The position numbers were made by a program, and so were the translations under genes. DNA of 37,712 bases. It comes from a bacterium. GTDB taxonomy: Bacteria; Krumholzibacteriota; Krumholzibacteriia; LZORAL124-64-63. The stretch lies in contig JADJYS010000020.1 in assembly GCA_016719645.1 (NCBI GenBank), positions 1-37,712 of the forward strand, given 5' to 3'. Positions 19,673 to 27,864 of the stretch are shown piece after piece. A model generated the notes under the pieces. It saw only the letters and a program-made list of their open reading frames with translations, was not told the origin of the DNA and made no database searches. Position 1 is the stretch's first letter. Each line of letters starts with the position of its first letter.

Positions 19673-21723
19673 CGGGCGCCTCCCTTCTCGGCGCGGAAGA
19701 CGCGGTCGCCCCAGGCGCGGGCGGCGTCGACGGCCTTCTTGAAGCCGTGGTAGCCGTCCGGCGGGATCTGCCGGCGGCGGGACTCGAAGCGCTGGGTGAT
19801 CACGAGGTCGCGGCCGTCGGCGCGGGCGGCGCCGCTGAAGGCGGCGTAGGTCTCGTCGACCGCCGCGGGCGGCTCGACGTCGGCGGCGCGCCAGCCGCGG
19901 GGCAGGCGGATGGTCTCCTCGGCGTCGAGCAGCTGGGTGAAGTAGAGCAGGATGTCGGTGCGGCGCTCGTCCTCCCAGGCGGTGGCGCCGGCGCGGAACA
20001 GGGTGCCGTCGTGCAGGGTCAGCTGCAGCAGCGGGCTGCGGAACTCCAGGCCGCCGTCGACCGGCAGGGCGTAGCGGGGGATGCGGTAGGCGACGGTGAT
20101 CCGCATGTCGCCGCCGAAGTCGTCGGTGCGGCGGTGGGTCACGCGCACGCCCTCGACGCGGGGGCTGACCGCGGCCAGGGCCCGGGCGAAGACCGCGGCC
20201 AGCTCGTCGCGGCGGCCGTTGGCCATGCCGCGCAGGCGGCCGTCCATGACGCCGCGGCCGGTCAGCTCGATCTCCCCGACCAGGGCGCCGTCCTCGCCCA
20301 GCTCGGCGCGGTGGACCGCGCGCAGCGGCGACTCCGCGGGCGGGCTGTAGGCGATGCGGTCGAGGGTCGACCCCTCGGGCGAGCCGACCAGGTAGTGCTG
20401 CTCGGTCTCGGAGTGCGACCAGATGTTGTTGTCGTAGGGCACCCAGGTCGGGTCGTACATGCGGAACGAGCCGTCGGGCAGGCGCAGGGCGGTGACGCAG
20501 TGGTTGAACTGGTCGGCGGGCACGTCCTCGATGCGGCTGCCGGCCATGGTCATGGCCGCCTGCGCGTCCAGGCCGGCGGCCCGCAGCATGGTGACCAGCA
20601 TGCCGGCGATGTCCTTGCAGACGCCGCTGCGCTGCGCGAAGACCATCGCGCCGGAGTGCAGGATGAAGCCCTCGCCCGGGCCCATCGTCTGGCCGCTGTA
20701 GCGGATGTTCTGGGCCACCCAGTGCAGCAGGGCCTCGGCCCGGCGCTCCGGCGCGGCGCCGGTCAGGCCGGCGGCGGCCAGGACCTCGTCGACCTTGGCG
20801 CGGATCTCCGGCGTGACGTCGAACTGGCCGCGGTTCACGTCGAAGAACCAGCGGCTCTTGCTCTCCCAGTCCGCGACCGTCGCCATGACCACCTTGGGCG
20901 CGAAGTCGCTGGCGGCGGGCTGGCGGGTCTCGTGGACCAGGGCGGGCAGGTCGCGGCCCCACCAGGCGTACTCGGTATGCTCGGCGTCGTAGGTGACCGA
21001 CGAGAACAGGGCGCCGTTGTAGACCTCGGCGTGCAGGCGCTTGTCCGCGGGCAGGCTCAGCACGTAGCGCTTCTCGAGGATGGGCGCGTCCTCGGCGAAC
21101 AGCACGATGTCGAAGTACTCGCCGGGCATCGGCGGCACGAAGCGGGCGTCGTCGTCCGCGGACGCGCCGGCGGCGCCGCCGTTGCCGAGCAGCGCGTAGG
21201 TGAAGCCCTTGCGCAGCGTGCGCACCTCGATGCCGTCGCCCGGCCGCAGCCGCGGCAGCTGCAGCAGCAGGATGCGGTCGCTCCAGTAGATGGCCGACTG
21301 GGGGGCGGGCAGGTCGCGCACGGCCGCCACGTCGACGGCGAGGCGCTCGCCGCCGCGCAGCACGGCCACCTCGCGCACCTCGACGCGGCTGCTCTGCGGG
21401 TCGTAGCGCCAGGTCAGCACGGAGCGGTCGCGGCAGCCGGCGGGGGTCAGCACCTTGGTCAGCCGGTAGCCGTCGACCTCGGTGACGCCCGAGGGCGCGA
21501 CCCGGTTGACGGCCTCCTCGTAGACGACGACCAGGTCGGCGCCGGGGTGGTCCGCGGCGTCGCCGGCGTCGGCCAGGCGCGACAGCGCGGTCGGGGGCGG
21601 CAGGTCGCCGGGCGGCAGGTCGTCGGCGCCGGGAACGGGGGCCGGTCCGGCCGCGACGGCGGCGGCGGCCAGGGCCAGGAACAGCAGGAGCGTCGGGAGC
21701 GCGGGGCGAGGCGGCAGGTTCAT
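19669..21723 (-). CDS. DUF3857 / transglutaminase-like exported protein
   Basis: A 684-residue exported protein: signal peptide (about 1-25), DUF3857 (about 65-260) and transglutaminase core (about 320-440), then a beta-rich C-terminal part. The Cys-His-Asp triad is complete: Cys369 (SGVCKDIAGM), His408 (FNHCVTAL) and Asp424 (YDPTW). The fold could act as a protease, amidase or crosslinker; the substrate is unknown for the family. The ATG at 21723 was preferred to a GTG 24 bases upstream because GGAG lies 10 bases ahead and the signal peptide begins there. It is the first gene of a two-gene operon with its inactive paralogue. Confidence 0.93.
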   Translation of the reverse strand: MNLPPRPALPTLLLFLALAAAAVAAGPAPVPGADDLPPGDLPPPTALSRLADAGDAADHPGADLVVVYEEAVNRVAPSGVTEVDGYRLTKVLTPAGCRDRSVLTWRYDPQSSRVEVREVAVLRGGERLAVDVAAVRDLPAPQSAIYWSDRILLLQLPRLRPGDGIEVRTLRKGFTYALLGNGGAAGASADDDARFVPPMPGEYFDIVLFAEDAPILEKRYVLSLPADKRLHAEVYNGALFSSVTYDAEHTEYAWWGRDLPALVHETRQPAASDFAPKVVMATVADWESKSRWFFDVNRGQFDVTPEIRAKVDEVLAAAGLTGAAPERRAEALLHWVAQNIRYSGQTMGPGEGFILHSGAMVFAQRSGVCKDIAGMLVTMLRAAGLDAQAAMTMAGSRIEDVPADQFNHCVTALRLPDGSFRMYDPTWVPYDNNIWSHSETEQHYLVGSPEGSTLDRIAYSPPAESPLRAVHRAELGEDGALVGEIELTGRGVMDGRLRGMANGRRDELAAVFARALAAVSPRVEGVRVTHRRTDDFGGDMRITVAYRIPRYALPVDGGLEFRSPLLQLTLHDGTLFRAGATAWEDERRTDILLYFTQLLDAEETIRLPRGWRAADVEPPAAVDETYAAFSGAARADGRDLVITQRFESRRRQIPPDGYHGFKKAVDAARAWGDRVFRAEKGGAR

Positions 21724-21765
21724 GGCGGCGTCTCCGGGTTGGAGCACGGGTGCGGAGGTCCGCCG

Positions 21766-21793
21766 AATCTAGCACTTGAGACCGCCCGTTCAA
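21766..21793 (-). promoter_or_regulatory. Promoter for the transglutaminase operon
   Basis: Minus strand TTGAAC (21788-21793), a 16-base spacer and TAGATT (21766-21771) preceded by TGC. It faces away from the promoter at 21819-21827. Confidence 0.5.
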
Positions 21794-21818
21794 AGGCCCG
21801 CCGCACCCCCCGCGGATG

Positions 21819-21827
21819 TGCTAGACT
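21819..21827 (+). promoter_or_regulatory. Extended -10 for the lamin-tail-domain protein
   Basis: TGCTAGACT with no clear -35 at the right distance. It lies 63 bases ahead of the start. Same core as the divergent site (TGCTAGATT). Confidence 0.4.
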
Positions 21828-21889
21828 CCAGGTAGATTCCCGGGCTCTGCCCTTCGCTCGAAGCCCCACGACAACAGGAGATGATGGCG

Positions 21890-24548
21890 ATGCGCACCTC
21901 AAGCAACCGCGGACCTTCGGGCTTCCGCATCCTCGTGGCGATGCTGCTCGTCCTGGCCGCGGCCTTCACGGCCCGGGCCGACGTGCTCATCAACGAGATC
22001 GACGCCGACACCCCGTCGACCGACGTGCTGGAGTTCATCGAGCTGTACGGCACGCCGAACCAGTCGCTGGACGGCCTGGTCGTGGTCCTCTACAACGGCT
22101 CCAACGACCTGTCGTACGCCGCGTACGACCTGGACGGCTACAGCCTCGACGCCAGCGGCTTCTTCCTGCTCGGCAACACGGGCGTCACGCCCACGCCCTC
22201 GATCATCTTCAACTCCAACGTCCTGCAGAACGGCCAGGACGCCGTCGCCCTCTACAGCGCCAACGCCGCCGACTTCCCGAACAACACGCCGGTGACGGCG
22301 GCCAACCTCGTCGACGCCATCGTCTACGACACCGCCGACGCCGACGACGCGGTCCTGCTGGCCACGCTGACCCCCGGCCAGCCCCAGATCGACGAGAACG
22401 GCAACGCCAACGGCGCCAACGAGTCCTGCCAGCGCAGCCCCGACGGCGCCGGCGGCCCGCTGGTGACCACGGCCTACGTCGTGCAGGCGCCGACCCCCGG
22501 CGCCTCCAACGGCGGCATCGTGCTGCAGGCCCCCGACGTGGCCAACGTCTACCACCGCAGCCTGCTGCCGGTGCCCGCCGAGGCGGTCACCGTCTACGCC
22601 GACGCCACCGACAACGACGGCACCGTCACCGAGGTGCGCCTGTACTGGCAGGTCAACGGCGCCGGCGCGACGTCCGCCGCGATGACCCTGTCCGAGGGCG
22701 AGACCTACACCGGGACGATCCCCGGGGCCGCCGACGGCGCCCTGGTGGAGTACTTCGTCGAGGCCACGGACAACGACGGCCTGTTCGGCACCAGCCCCGC
22801 CACCGGCTTCTACAGCTACACCGTCGCCCCGGAGACCGTCACGCCCATCGCCTCGGTGCACGCCGATTCGCTCGGCTTCGCCGGCGAGGTCATCATGGTC
22901 CAGGGCCAGGTCTACATCCCCGGCGACTACAAGGCCGACGGCACCAGCGTCAGCGCCTACATCCAGGACACCGCGGGCCGCGGCCTGAACATCTTCGGCA
23001 CGACCCGCAGCACCGGCGCGGCGCTGCTGAACGACACGGGCAACCTCGTGAAGGTCACCGGCACGGCCTACTGGTTCGGCACCACCGTCGAGCTGGTCAA
23101 CTACGAGGTCGAGCTGGTCAGCAGCGGCAACGCCCCGCTCGCGCCCGCCCTGCAGACCACCGCGGCCGCGGCCGCGGCGCCCAACGAGGGCAGCTACGTC
23201 GCGGCCGTGGGCGCGATCACGGCCATCTCCGCCACCACCGGCACCAACCCCGCCCACAACTTCACGATCGACGACGGCTCCGGCCCCGTGGTCGTGCGCG
23301 TGGACGACGACCTGGCCCCCGGCCTGGAGACCTGGCTGGTGGGCGACGAGCTGGAGGCCGCCGGCGCCGGCGGGCACTTCGGCACCGACGGGCAGATCAT
23401 CGCCGGCCTCGCGGCCGACCTGGTGAACAACGGCCAGGGCCCGGACGTGACGCCGCCGACGCTGGTCGCCGCCGCGCTCGACGGCACCGTCGAGGTGCTG
23501 GTGCAGTTCAGCGAGGCCGTGACGGCCGCGACGGCCGAGGACGAGGGCAACTACGAGGTCTACCAGACCGCCGTTCCCGGCAACACGGTCGCGGTCGTGA
23601 CCGCGGTCCTGCAGGCCGACCCCTCGCAGGTGCTGCTGACGGTCGCCGCCTCGCTCAGCGGCACGCCGCACACCGTGCGCGTGAACGACGTCCAGGACGC
23701 CGCCGGCAACCCGATCGCCGCGAACTCCACCGCCGCGATCAGCGACCTCGGCCCGCTGCCGCAGATCGTGATCACCGAGATCATGCAGAACCCGCTGATC
23801 CTGCTGGACGCGGACGGCGAGTGGTTCGAGATCCGCAACGCGGGCACGACGGCCGTGGACCTCAACGGCTGGACGATCAAGGACCTGGGCACCGACAGCC
23901 ACGTCATCGCCAACGGCGGCCCGCTGGTCATCAACCCCGGCGAGTACAAGGTGCTCGGCGTGAACGCGACGGCCATGGCCGCCGAGGGCGTCACGCTGTT
24001 CTACCAGTACGCGAGCTTCACGCTGGGCAACGCCGACGACGAGCTGATCCTCGTCGACACGCTCGGCCGCGAGGTCGACGTGGTGATGTGGGACGGCGGG
24101 CCGGTGTGGCCGGACCCCGCCGGCGCCTCGATGGCCTGGTCCGGCACCGGCGACAACAACGTCGGCGCCAACTGGGCCGAGAGCACCGCGGTCTTCGGCA
24201 GCGGCGACCTGGGGACCCCCGGCGCGTCCAACGGCGGCCCGACCGCCGCCCCGCCCGCGCTCGCGACGCTGCTGGGCGCCAACTACCCCAACCCCTTCAA
24301 CCCCAGCACGAAGTTCAGCTTCGCGCTGGACCGCGACGCGACGGTGTCCCTGGCGGTCTTCGACCTGCGCGGCCACCGCGTGCGCACCGGTCGTCGAGGG
24401 CCGCCTGGCCGCCGGCGACTACCGCAACGTCTACGCCTGGGACGGCCGCGACGACCAGGGCCGCGCGGTCACCAGCGGGACGTACTTCTACCGGCTGACG
24501 ACGGACGGCGGGTTCGTGGCGTCGCACAAGATGACGCTCCTGAAGTAG
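21890..24548 (+). CDS. Secreted lamin-tail-domain protein with FlgD/T9SS-type C-terminal module (frameshifted near end)
   Basis: About 885 residues once one extra base is ignored. A signal peptide (about 1-30, ending ARA) is followed by a lamin-tail domain (about 31-200, VLINEIDADTPSTDVLEFIEL), an Ig-like domain (about 215-310), OB-like strands (about 320-510), an SbsA-like Ig domain (about 520-620) and a second lamin-tail domain (about 625-780, IVITEIMQNP...GEWFEI). The sorting-type module ends the protein (NYPNPFNPSTKFSF...SHKMTLLK). At 24389-24390 one extra G (ACCGGTCGTCGAG) throws the frame; in the restored frame the tail matches that of the protein at 29488-32106. SD AGGAG at 21876-21880 favours the ATG at 21890 over those at 21881 and 21884. 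Surface or secreted protein, function unknown. Confidence 0.9.
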
Positions 24549-24570
24549 CCGCATCCGGCAGCTGGATCCG

Positions 24571-24606
24571 GGAGCGGGCGGGGGCGACCCCGCCCGCTCC
24601 GTTTGT
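24571..24606 (+). terminator. Rho-independent terminator
   Basis: A perfect 13-bp stem (24571-24583 with 24588-24600), loop GCGA, then GTTTGT. Its core GCGGGCGGGG...CCCCGCCCGC also follows the related gene ending at 32106. Confidence 0.85.
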
Positions 24607-24632
24607 CGGGTGGCGCCGCCGCCCCCGCCGGG

Positions 24633-24638
24633 TATCAT
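24633..24638 (+). promoter_or_regulatory. Possible -10 of a leaderless transcript
   Basis: TATCAT six bases ahead of the ATG at 24645, which itself has no ribosome site. If used, transcription would begin at or next to the start codon. No -35 is seen at normal distance. Confidence 0.3.
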
Positions 24639-24644
24639 GATCCC

Positions 24645-24974
24645 ATGGCACTCATCCTGCGCATCTTCGCCGAATGCGAAAGCGGGGAGCGGGCGGCGGC
24701 GGTCGCAAGCGACCTCGCCGCGGCGCTCGCCGCCTTCCGTCCGGTCGCGAGCATGGAACCCGCGCGCTACCGGAAGCTGCCCGAGCTGTTCGAGTTCTCC
24801 TTCGACCTGTCGCCCGGCACGCGGGCGACCTTCGACGCCGTGCTGGCCTGCGCGGCGGACGGCTGGGTCCACACCGGGGACGAGGAGCACGGTTCTTCGG
24901 TCTGGAATCGCGCGCCGGGCGGGGTGTTCCTGCTGCCGTCGGTGAGGTGGGCCGAGCTGATCCGGTTCGACTAG
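24645..24974 (+). CDS. Small conserved-looking protein of unknown function
   Basis: A 109-residue soluble protein (MALILRIFAECESGERAAAV...) with an alternating helix/strand pattern and a C-terminal GWVHTGDEEHGSSVWNR...FLLPSVRWAELIRFD. No signal peptide, membrane helix or catalytic motif is clear. The composition and codon use are normal for the genome. It sits alone between the terminator at 24571 and the poly-G block. I do not recognise a named family. The lack of a ribosome site and the close TATCAT suggest leaderless expression. Confidence 0.7.
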   Translation: MALILRIFAECESGERAAAVASDLAAALAAFRPVASMEPARYRKLPELFEFSFDLSPGTRATFDAVLACAADGWVHTGDEEHGSSVWNRAPGGVFLLPSVRWAELIRFD

Positions 24975-25046
24975 GGAAGGCAAGGCCGGAGGTGGCCCGT
25001 CAGGTGCGCCTCAGAGTGCTGGCCCCGCCAATAGGAACCTTGCTGA

Positions 25047-25134
25047 GGGGGGGGGGGGGGGGGGGGGGTGGGGGGGGTTGGGGCCGGCTGCGGGGGGGGG
25101 CCCCCCCCCCCCGGGGGGGGGGGGGGGGGGGGGG
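25047..25134. other. G/C homopolymer block
   Basis: Runs of 22 G (25047-25068), 9 G (25092-25100), 12 C (25101-25112) and 22 G (25113-25134), with shorter runs between. They interrupt unremarkable sequence, and the next gene pair is full of single-base losses, so sequencing or assembly error is the best explanation. A natural tract able to form G-quadruplexes is less likely. The rest of 24975-25244 holds no gene I can support. Confidence 0.8.
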
Positions 25135-25198
25135 CGGCGGGCCGGTCTGTTCTAGGGGCGTCTCTAAGAGTTGCGACCATGTCGTTAAAGACATACCT

Positions 25199-25204
25199 TA
25201 TAAT
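25199..25204 (+). promoter_or_regulatory. AT-rich -10 ahead of the brnT remnant
   Basis: A perfect TATAAT in an AT-rich stretch (25180-25232) that stands out in this GC-rich genome, 41 bases before the TTG start of brnT. No -35 at good distance was found. Confidence 0.35.
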
Positions 25205-25244
25205 ATAAAATGGTATAAATATATCTATATTGGGAGGGGGCTCC

Positions 25245-25489
25245 TTGAGATTTGAATTCACGAGAACAAGAGTCAGGCGAACATGCAAGCATGGTCTCGA
25301 CTCGTGGCGGCGCAGGCGCTCTGCTCGACGAACTCCGGGTGGAGATCCCGGCCGCACGACGATGAGCCGGCTCGTCGTGGGCATGATCGGGACAAGCACT
25401 GGACCGCCACTCAGTTATCGTGATGAGAGGATCCGCCTGATTCCGTCCGGAGGTCGCGCGAAGAGGAGGTCGCGATCTATGAAAGCTAG
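25245..25489 (+). pseudogene. brnT: BrnT-type ribonuclease toxin, broken by many indels
   Basis: Frame-by-frame reading gives pieces of a BrnT toxin: MRFEF at a TTG start with GGGAGGGGG upstream, then ENKSQAN, KHGLD, LDELRVEIPA, DEP, GMIG, DKHWTA, LSYRDERIRLI and VRRSREEEVAIYES* ending at TAG 25487-25489. About eight single-base losses are needed to join them, nearly all where a doubled base appears once (for example TTC read as TC, TGG as TG). BrnT is the RNase toxin of a type II pair; BrnA is its antitoxin and repressor. It overlaps the following brnA by 11 bases, as usual. It may be intact in the organism if the losses are errors. Confidence 0.75.
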
Positions 25490-25687
25490 CGATTTCGACC
25501 GCAAGTTCGCGACGGGCAGACATCACCGGATCTCGACCTGACCAAACTCCGCGGCCCGCAGACCCGCGTCAATGTCGACTTCCCGCCTGGATGATCGAGT
25601 CCCTCGATCGCAAGCGCCGGTTGGGTGTCACGCGCAGTCGTCATCAAGATCTGGATCGCGGAGCGGCTCGAGCGCAAGGCGTCCTGA
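25479..25687 (+). pseudogene. brnA: BrnA/CopG-type antitoxin, broken by indels
   Basis: Starts at the ATG at 25479 within the end of brnT, as MKASDFDRKF. Other frames continue with DLDLTKLR, RVNVDFP, WMIESLDR, LGVTR and, after another shift, IKIWIAERLERKAS* ending at TGA 25685-25687. This is the ribbon-helix-helix antitoxin pattern (RVNVDFPxWMIESLDxxAxxLGVTRQSxIKxWIAERL). At least four single-base losses are needed. BrnA normally binds BrnT and represses the pair's promoter. Confidence 0.78.
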
Positions 25688-25726
25688 GCTCCGATGCGGG
25701 CGCGATCCCTGAAAGGAGCCCCGACC

Positions 25727-26125
25727 ATGAACTGGAAACACCGCGGCTGGTTGCCGCTGCTGCTGGCGATCGCCCTGCTCGCGGGGTGCGGGGACGACGA
25801 ACCCGCCTTCACGCTCACCGGGACCTGGGATTTCATCGGTTTCGCCGATCAGGGCATCGCGTGTCCCGCGACCGGCAGCGCCACGTTCAGTGAGGGTGGC
25901 GATTTCGAGATCGTCGGCGAGGTCACGCATCCCGGCGATCCCGCCGAATCGTTCACCATGAGCGGGGCCTGGAGCCAGACCGGCAACCGGGTGACGCTGA
26001 CGACCCTCACGGATTCCGGGGAGTGGACCGTCCGCTACGTGGGCGACCATGCGACGCTGACGCTGGTCGGCGACGAGCCCACGGACGTGATCAGGCTCTG
26101 CTGCCGGGCTGCCGACATCAAGTGA
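25727..26125 (+). CDS. Lipocalin-like small lipoprotein
   Basis: A 132-residue lipoprotein (lipobox LLAGC, Cys at about 23). The mature part has a beta-strand pattern, LTGTWDFIGFADQG...SGAWSQTGNRVTLTTL...GDHATLTLV, seen in lipocalin-like domains that hold small hydrophobic ligands. The ATG has GAAAGGAG eight bases upstream. The next gene begins 29 bases downstream, so the two may be co-transcribed. Confidence 0.8.
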   Translation: MNWKHRGWLPLLLAIALLAGCGDDEPAFTLTGTWDFIGFADQGIACPATGSATFSEGGDFEIVGEVTHPGDPAESFTMSGAWSQTGNRVTLTTLTDSGEWTVRYVGDHATLTLVGDEPTDVIRLCCRAADIK

Positions 26126-26154
26126 TCGCTTCATCACCGAGAGGTGAACCCGAC

Positions 26155-26868
26155 ATGTCCAGATCCAGGTTCGCGACGATCGCACTCCTGCTGACGGCCC
26201 TGGCCCTGCCGGCGGCGGCGCGGGCCCAGGGCCGCCCCGACCCGGCCGTCCTCGCGGCGGCGCAGAAGGCCGCCCTGGCCAAGCTCTCCTTCATGGACGG
26301 CGTCTGGAAGGGCTCCGCGTGGACCATCCTGCCGTCCGGCGAGAAGCACACCCTGACCCAGACCGAGCGGGTGGGACCGTTCCTGGACGGGGCGGTGAAG
26401 GTGGTCGAGGGCCGCGGCTACGAGGCGGACGGCAAGCTCGCCTTCAACGCGTTCGGCACGATCTCCTACGACCCGGCCAAGAGCGCCTACACGATGCACT
26501 CGTATGCCATGGGCTACGTCGGCGACTACGTGCTGACGCCGACGGCCGATGGGTTCGTGTGGGAGATCCCCGCGGGTCCGATGACCATCCGCTATACGGC
26601 GAAGATCGAGGGCGGCAAGTGGGTGGAGGTCGGCGACCGTCTCGTGCCCGGCCAGGAGCCGGTGCGCTTCCTCGAGATGAACCTCGAGCGGGCGGGCGAC
26701 ACGGGCTGGCCGGCGGAGGGAGCGATCGCTCACGCCGGAGTGAACCGGGAACCGGTGCCCACGATGATGCGATTTCCCGGCAACGTCAGGGGCGATTCTG
26801 GTGGCTTCCGATCAATGGTCGCCGAGGTGCGACGGGGTGATCGAAGTGAAGTCGAAGAAAGCACCCGC
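26155..26868 (+). CDS. Exported DUF1579-like protein, no stop before the CDF gene
   Basis: About 238 residues in frame ahead of the CDF start. A signal peptide (about 1-23, ending ARAQ) leads to one DUF1579-like beta-barrel domain (about 38-185, LSFMDGVWKGSAWTILPSG...NAFGTISYDP...WEIPAGPMTIRYT). Domain members usually end soon after the region I see near residue 190 (ERAGDTGWPAEG); the following 45 residues are composition-poor. No stop separates it from the CDF exporter. With one base lost in this stretch, TGA at 26838-26840 would end it just before the CDF start. The ATG has GAGAGGTGA. Confidence 0.75.
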
Positions 26869-27759
26869 ATGACGCACGTGCACGCCCACGACGATCACAA
26901 CCGCATCTTCGCGCTCGCCGTGGCGCTCAACGTCGGCTTCGTGGCCGTCGAGGCCGGGTTCGGCGTGGCCGCGGGCTCGCTGGCGCTGCTGGCGGACGCG
27001 GGGCACAACCTGGGCGACGTGCTCGGGCTGCTGCTGGCCTGGGGCGCGACGCGGCTGGCGCGGCGCAGGCCCTCGCAGCGGCGCACCTACGGCTGGCGCA
27101 GCTCGTCCATCCTGGCGGCGATGCTCAACGCGGGGCTGCTGCTGGTCGCGGTGGGCGGGATCGCGTGGGAGGCGGTGCGGCGCTTCGGGAGCCCGGGCGA
27201 GGTCGCCGGCGGGACGGTCATCTGGGTGGCGGCGGCCGGCGTGGTGCTGAACACGGCCACGGCGCTGCTGTTCGTGGCGGGGCGCAAGCACGACCTCAAC
27301 CTGCGCGCCGCGTTCCTGCACATGGCGGCCGACGCCGCGGTGTCGGCGGGCGTGGTGGTCGCCGCGGTCGTGATGCTGCGGACCGGGTGGGTGTGGCTGG
27401 ACCCGACCGTCAGCCTGGTGATCGCGGCGGTGATCCTGGTCGGAACCTGGGGGCTGCTGCGCGAGTCGGTGGACCTGGCCCTGGCGGCGGTGCCGGCGGG
27501 GATCGACCCCGCGGCCGTGGAGGCGTACCTGGGCGGGCTGCCCGGGGTGACGGCCGTCCACGACCTGCACATCTGGGGCATGAGCACGACCGAGACCGCG
27601 CTCACCGCCCACCTCGTCAAACCCGACCCCCGCGACGACGACGAGCTGCTGGCCCGGGCCTGCCGGGAACTCCACGACCGCTTCGGCATCGGGCACGCGA
27701 CGCTGCAGTGGGAGCGGGGCGGGCAGACGGCTCCGTGCGCCGGGGCCTGCCTGCGGTAG
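26869..27759 (+). CDS. Cation diffusion facilitator (CzcD-like) metal exporter
   Basis: A 296-residue inner-membrane antiporter that exports Zn, Cd or Co in exchange for protons. The N-terminus has the His-rich HVHAHDDH. Six helices lie at about 12-32, 42-60, 78-98, 113-130, 148-170 and 178-195. The transport sites are intact: DAGHNLGD in the second helix and HMAADAAVS in the fifth. The C-terminal cytoplasmic domain (about 205-285) has the ferredoxin-like VTAVHDLHIWGMS. The ATG marks where the family normally begins, with only a weak ribosome site (GAAGAAAG). Reading continues in frame from the DUF1579-like gene. Confidence 0.93.
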   Translation: MTHVHAHDDHNRIFALAVALNVGFVAVEAGFGVAAGSLALLADAGHNLGDVLGLLLAWGATRLARRRPSQRRTYGWRSSSILAAMLNAGLLLVAVGGIAWEAVRRFGSPGEVAGGTVIWVAAAGVVLNTATALLFVAGRKHDLNLRAAFLHMAADAAVSAGVVVAAVVMLRTGWVWLDPTVSLVIAAVILVGTWGLLRESVDLALAAVPAGIDPAAVEAYLGGLPGVTAVHDLHIWGMSTTETALTAHLVKPDPRDDDELLARACRELHDRFGIGHATLQWERGGQTAPCAGACLR

Positions 27760-27864
27760 CCCCCTCCCTGCCCCAATGAAACCAGACGATCAAATCCCCG
27801 TAGACATCAGAACGCCTCGCCCCACGCCCCGAGGCGCCGTCATCAACCATACGGGGGAGCGGAG

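Noticed and set aside
19747..24498. A 1583-residue plus-strand reading frame
   Set aside because: It is the antisense of the transglutaminase operon followed by an out-of-phase reading of the lamin-tail gene; composition is Arg/Gly/Ala-rich with no domain.
25000..25194. Proline-rich minus-strand peptides over the poly-G block
   Set aside because: They are translations of G homopolymers, which are probably artefacts.
24975..25244. CRISPR array or rRNA/tRNA in the gene-poor stretch
   Set aside because: No spaced direct repeats and no tRNA cloverleaf or rRNA core sequence were seen here or elsewhere in the window.
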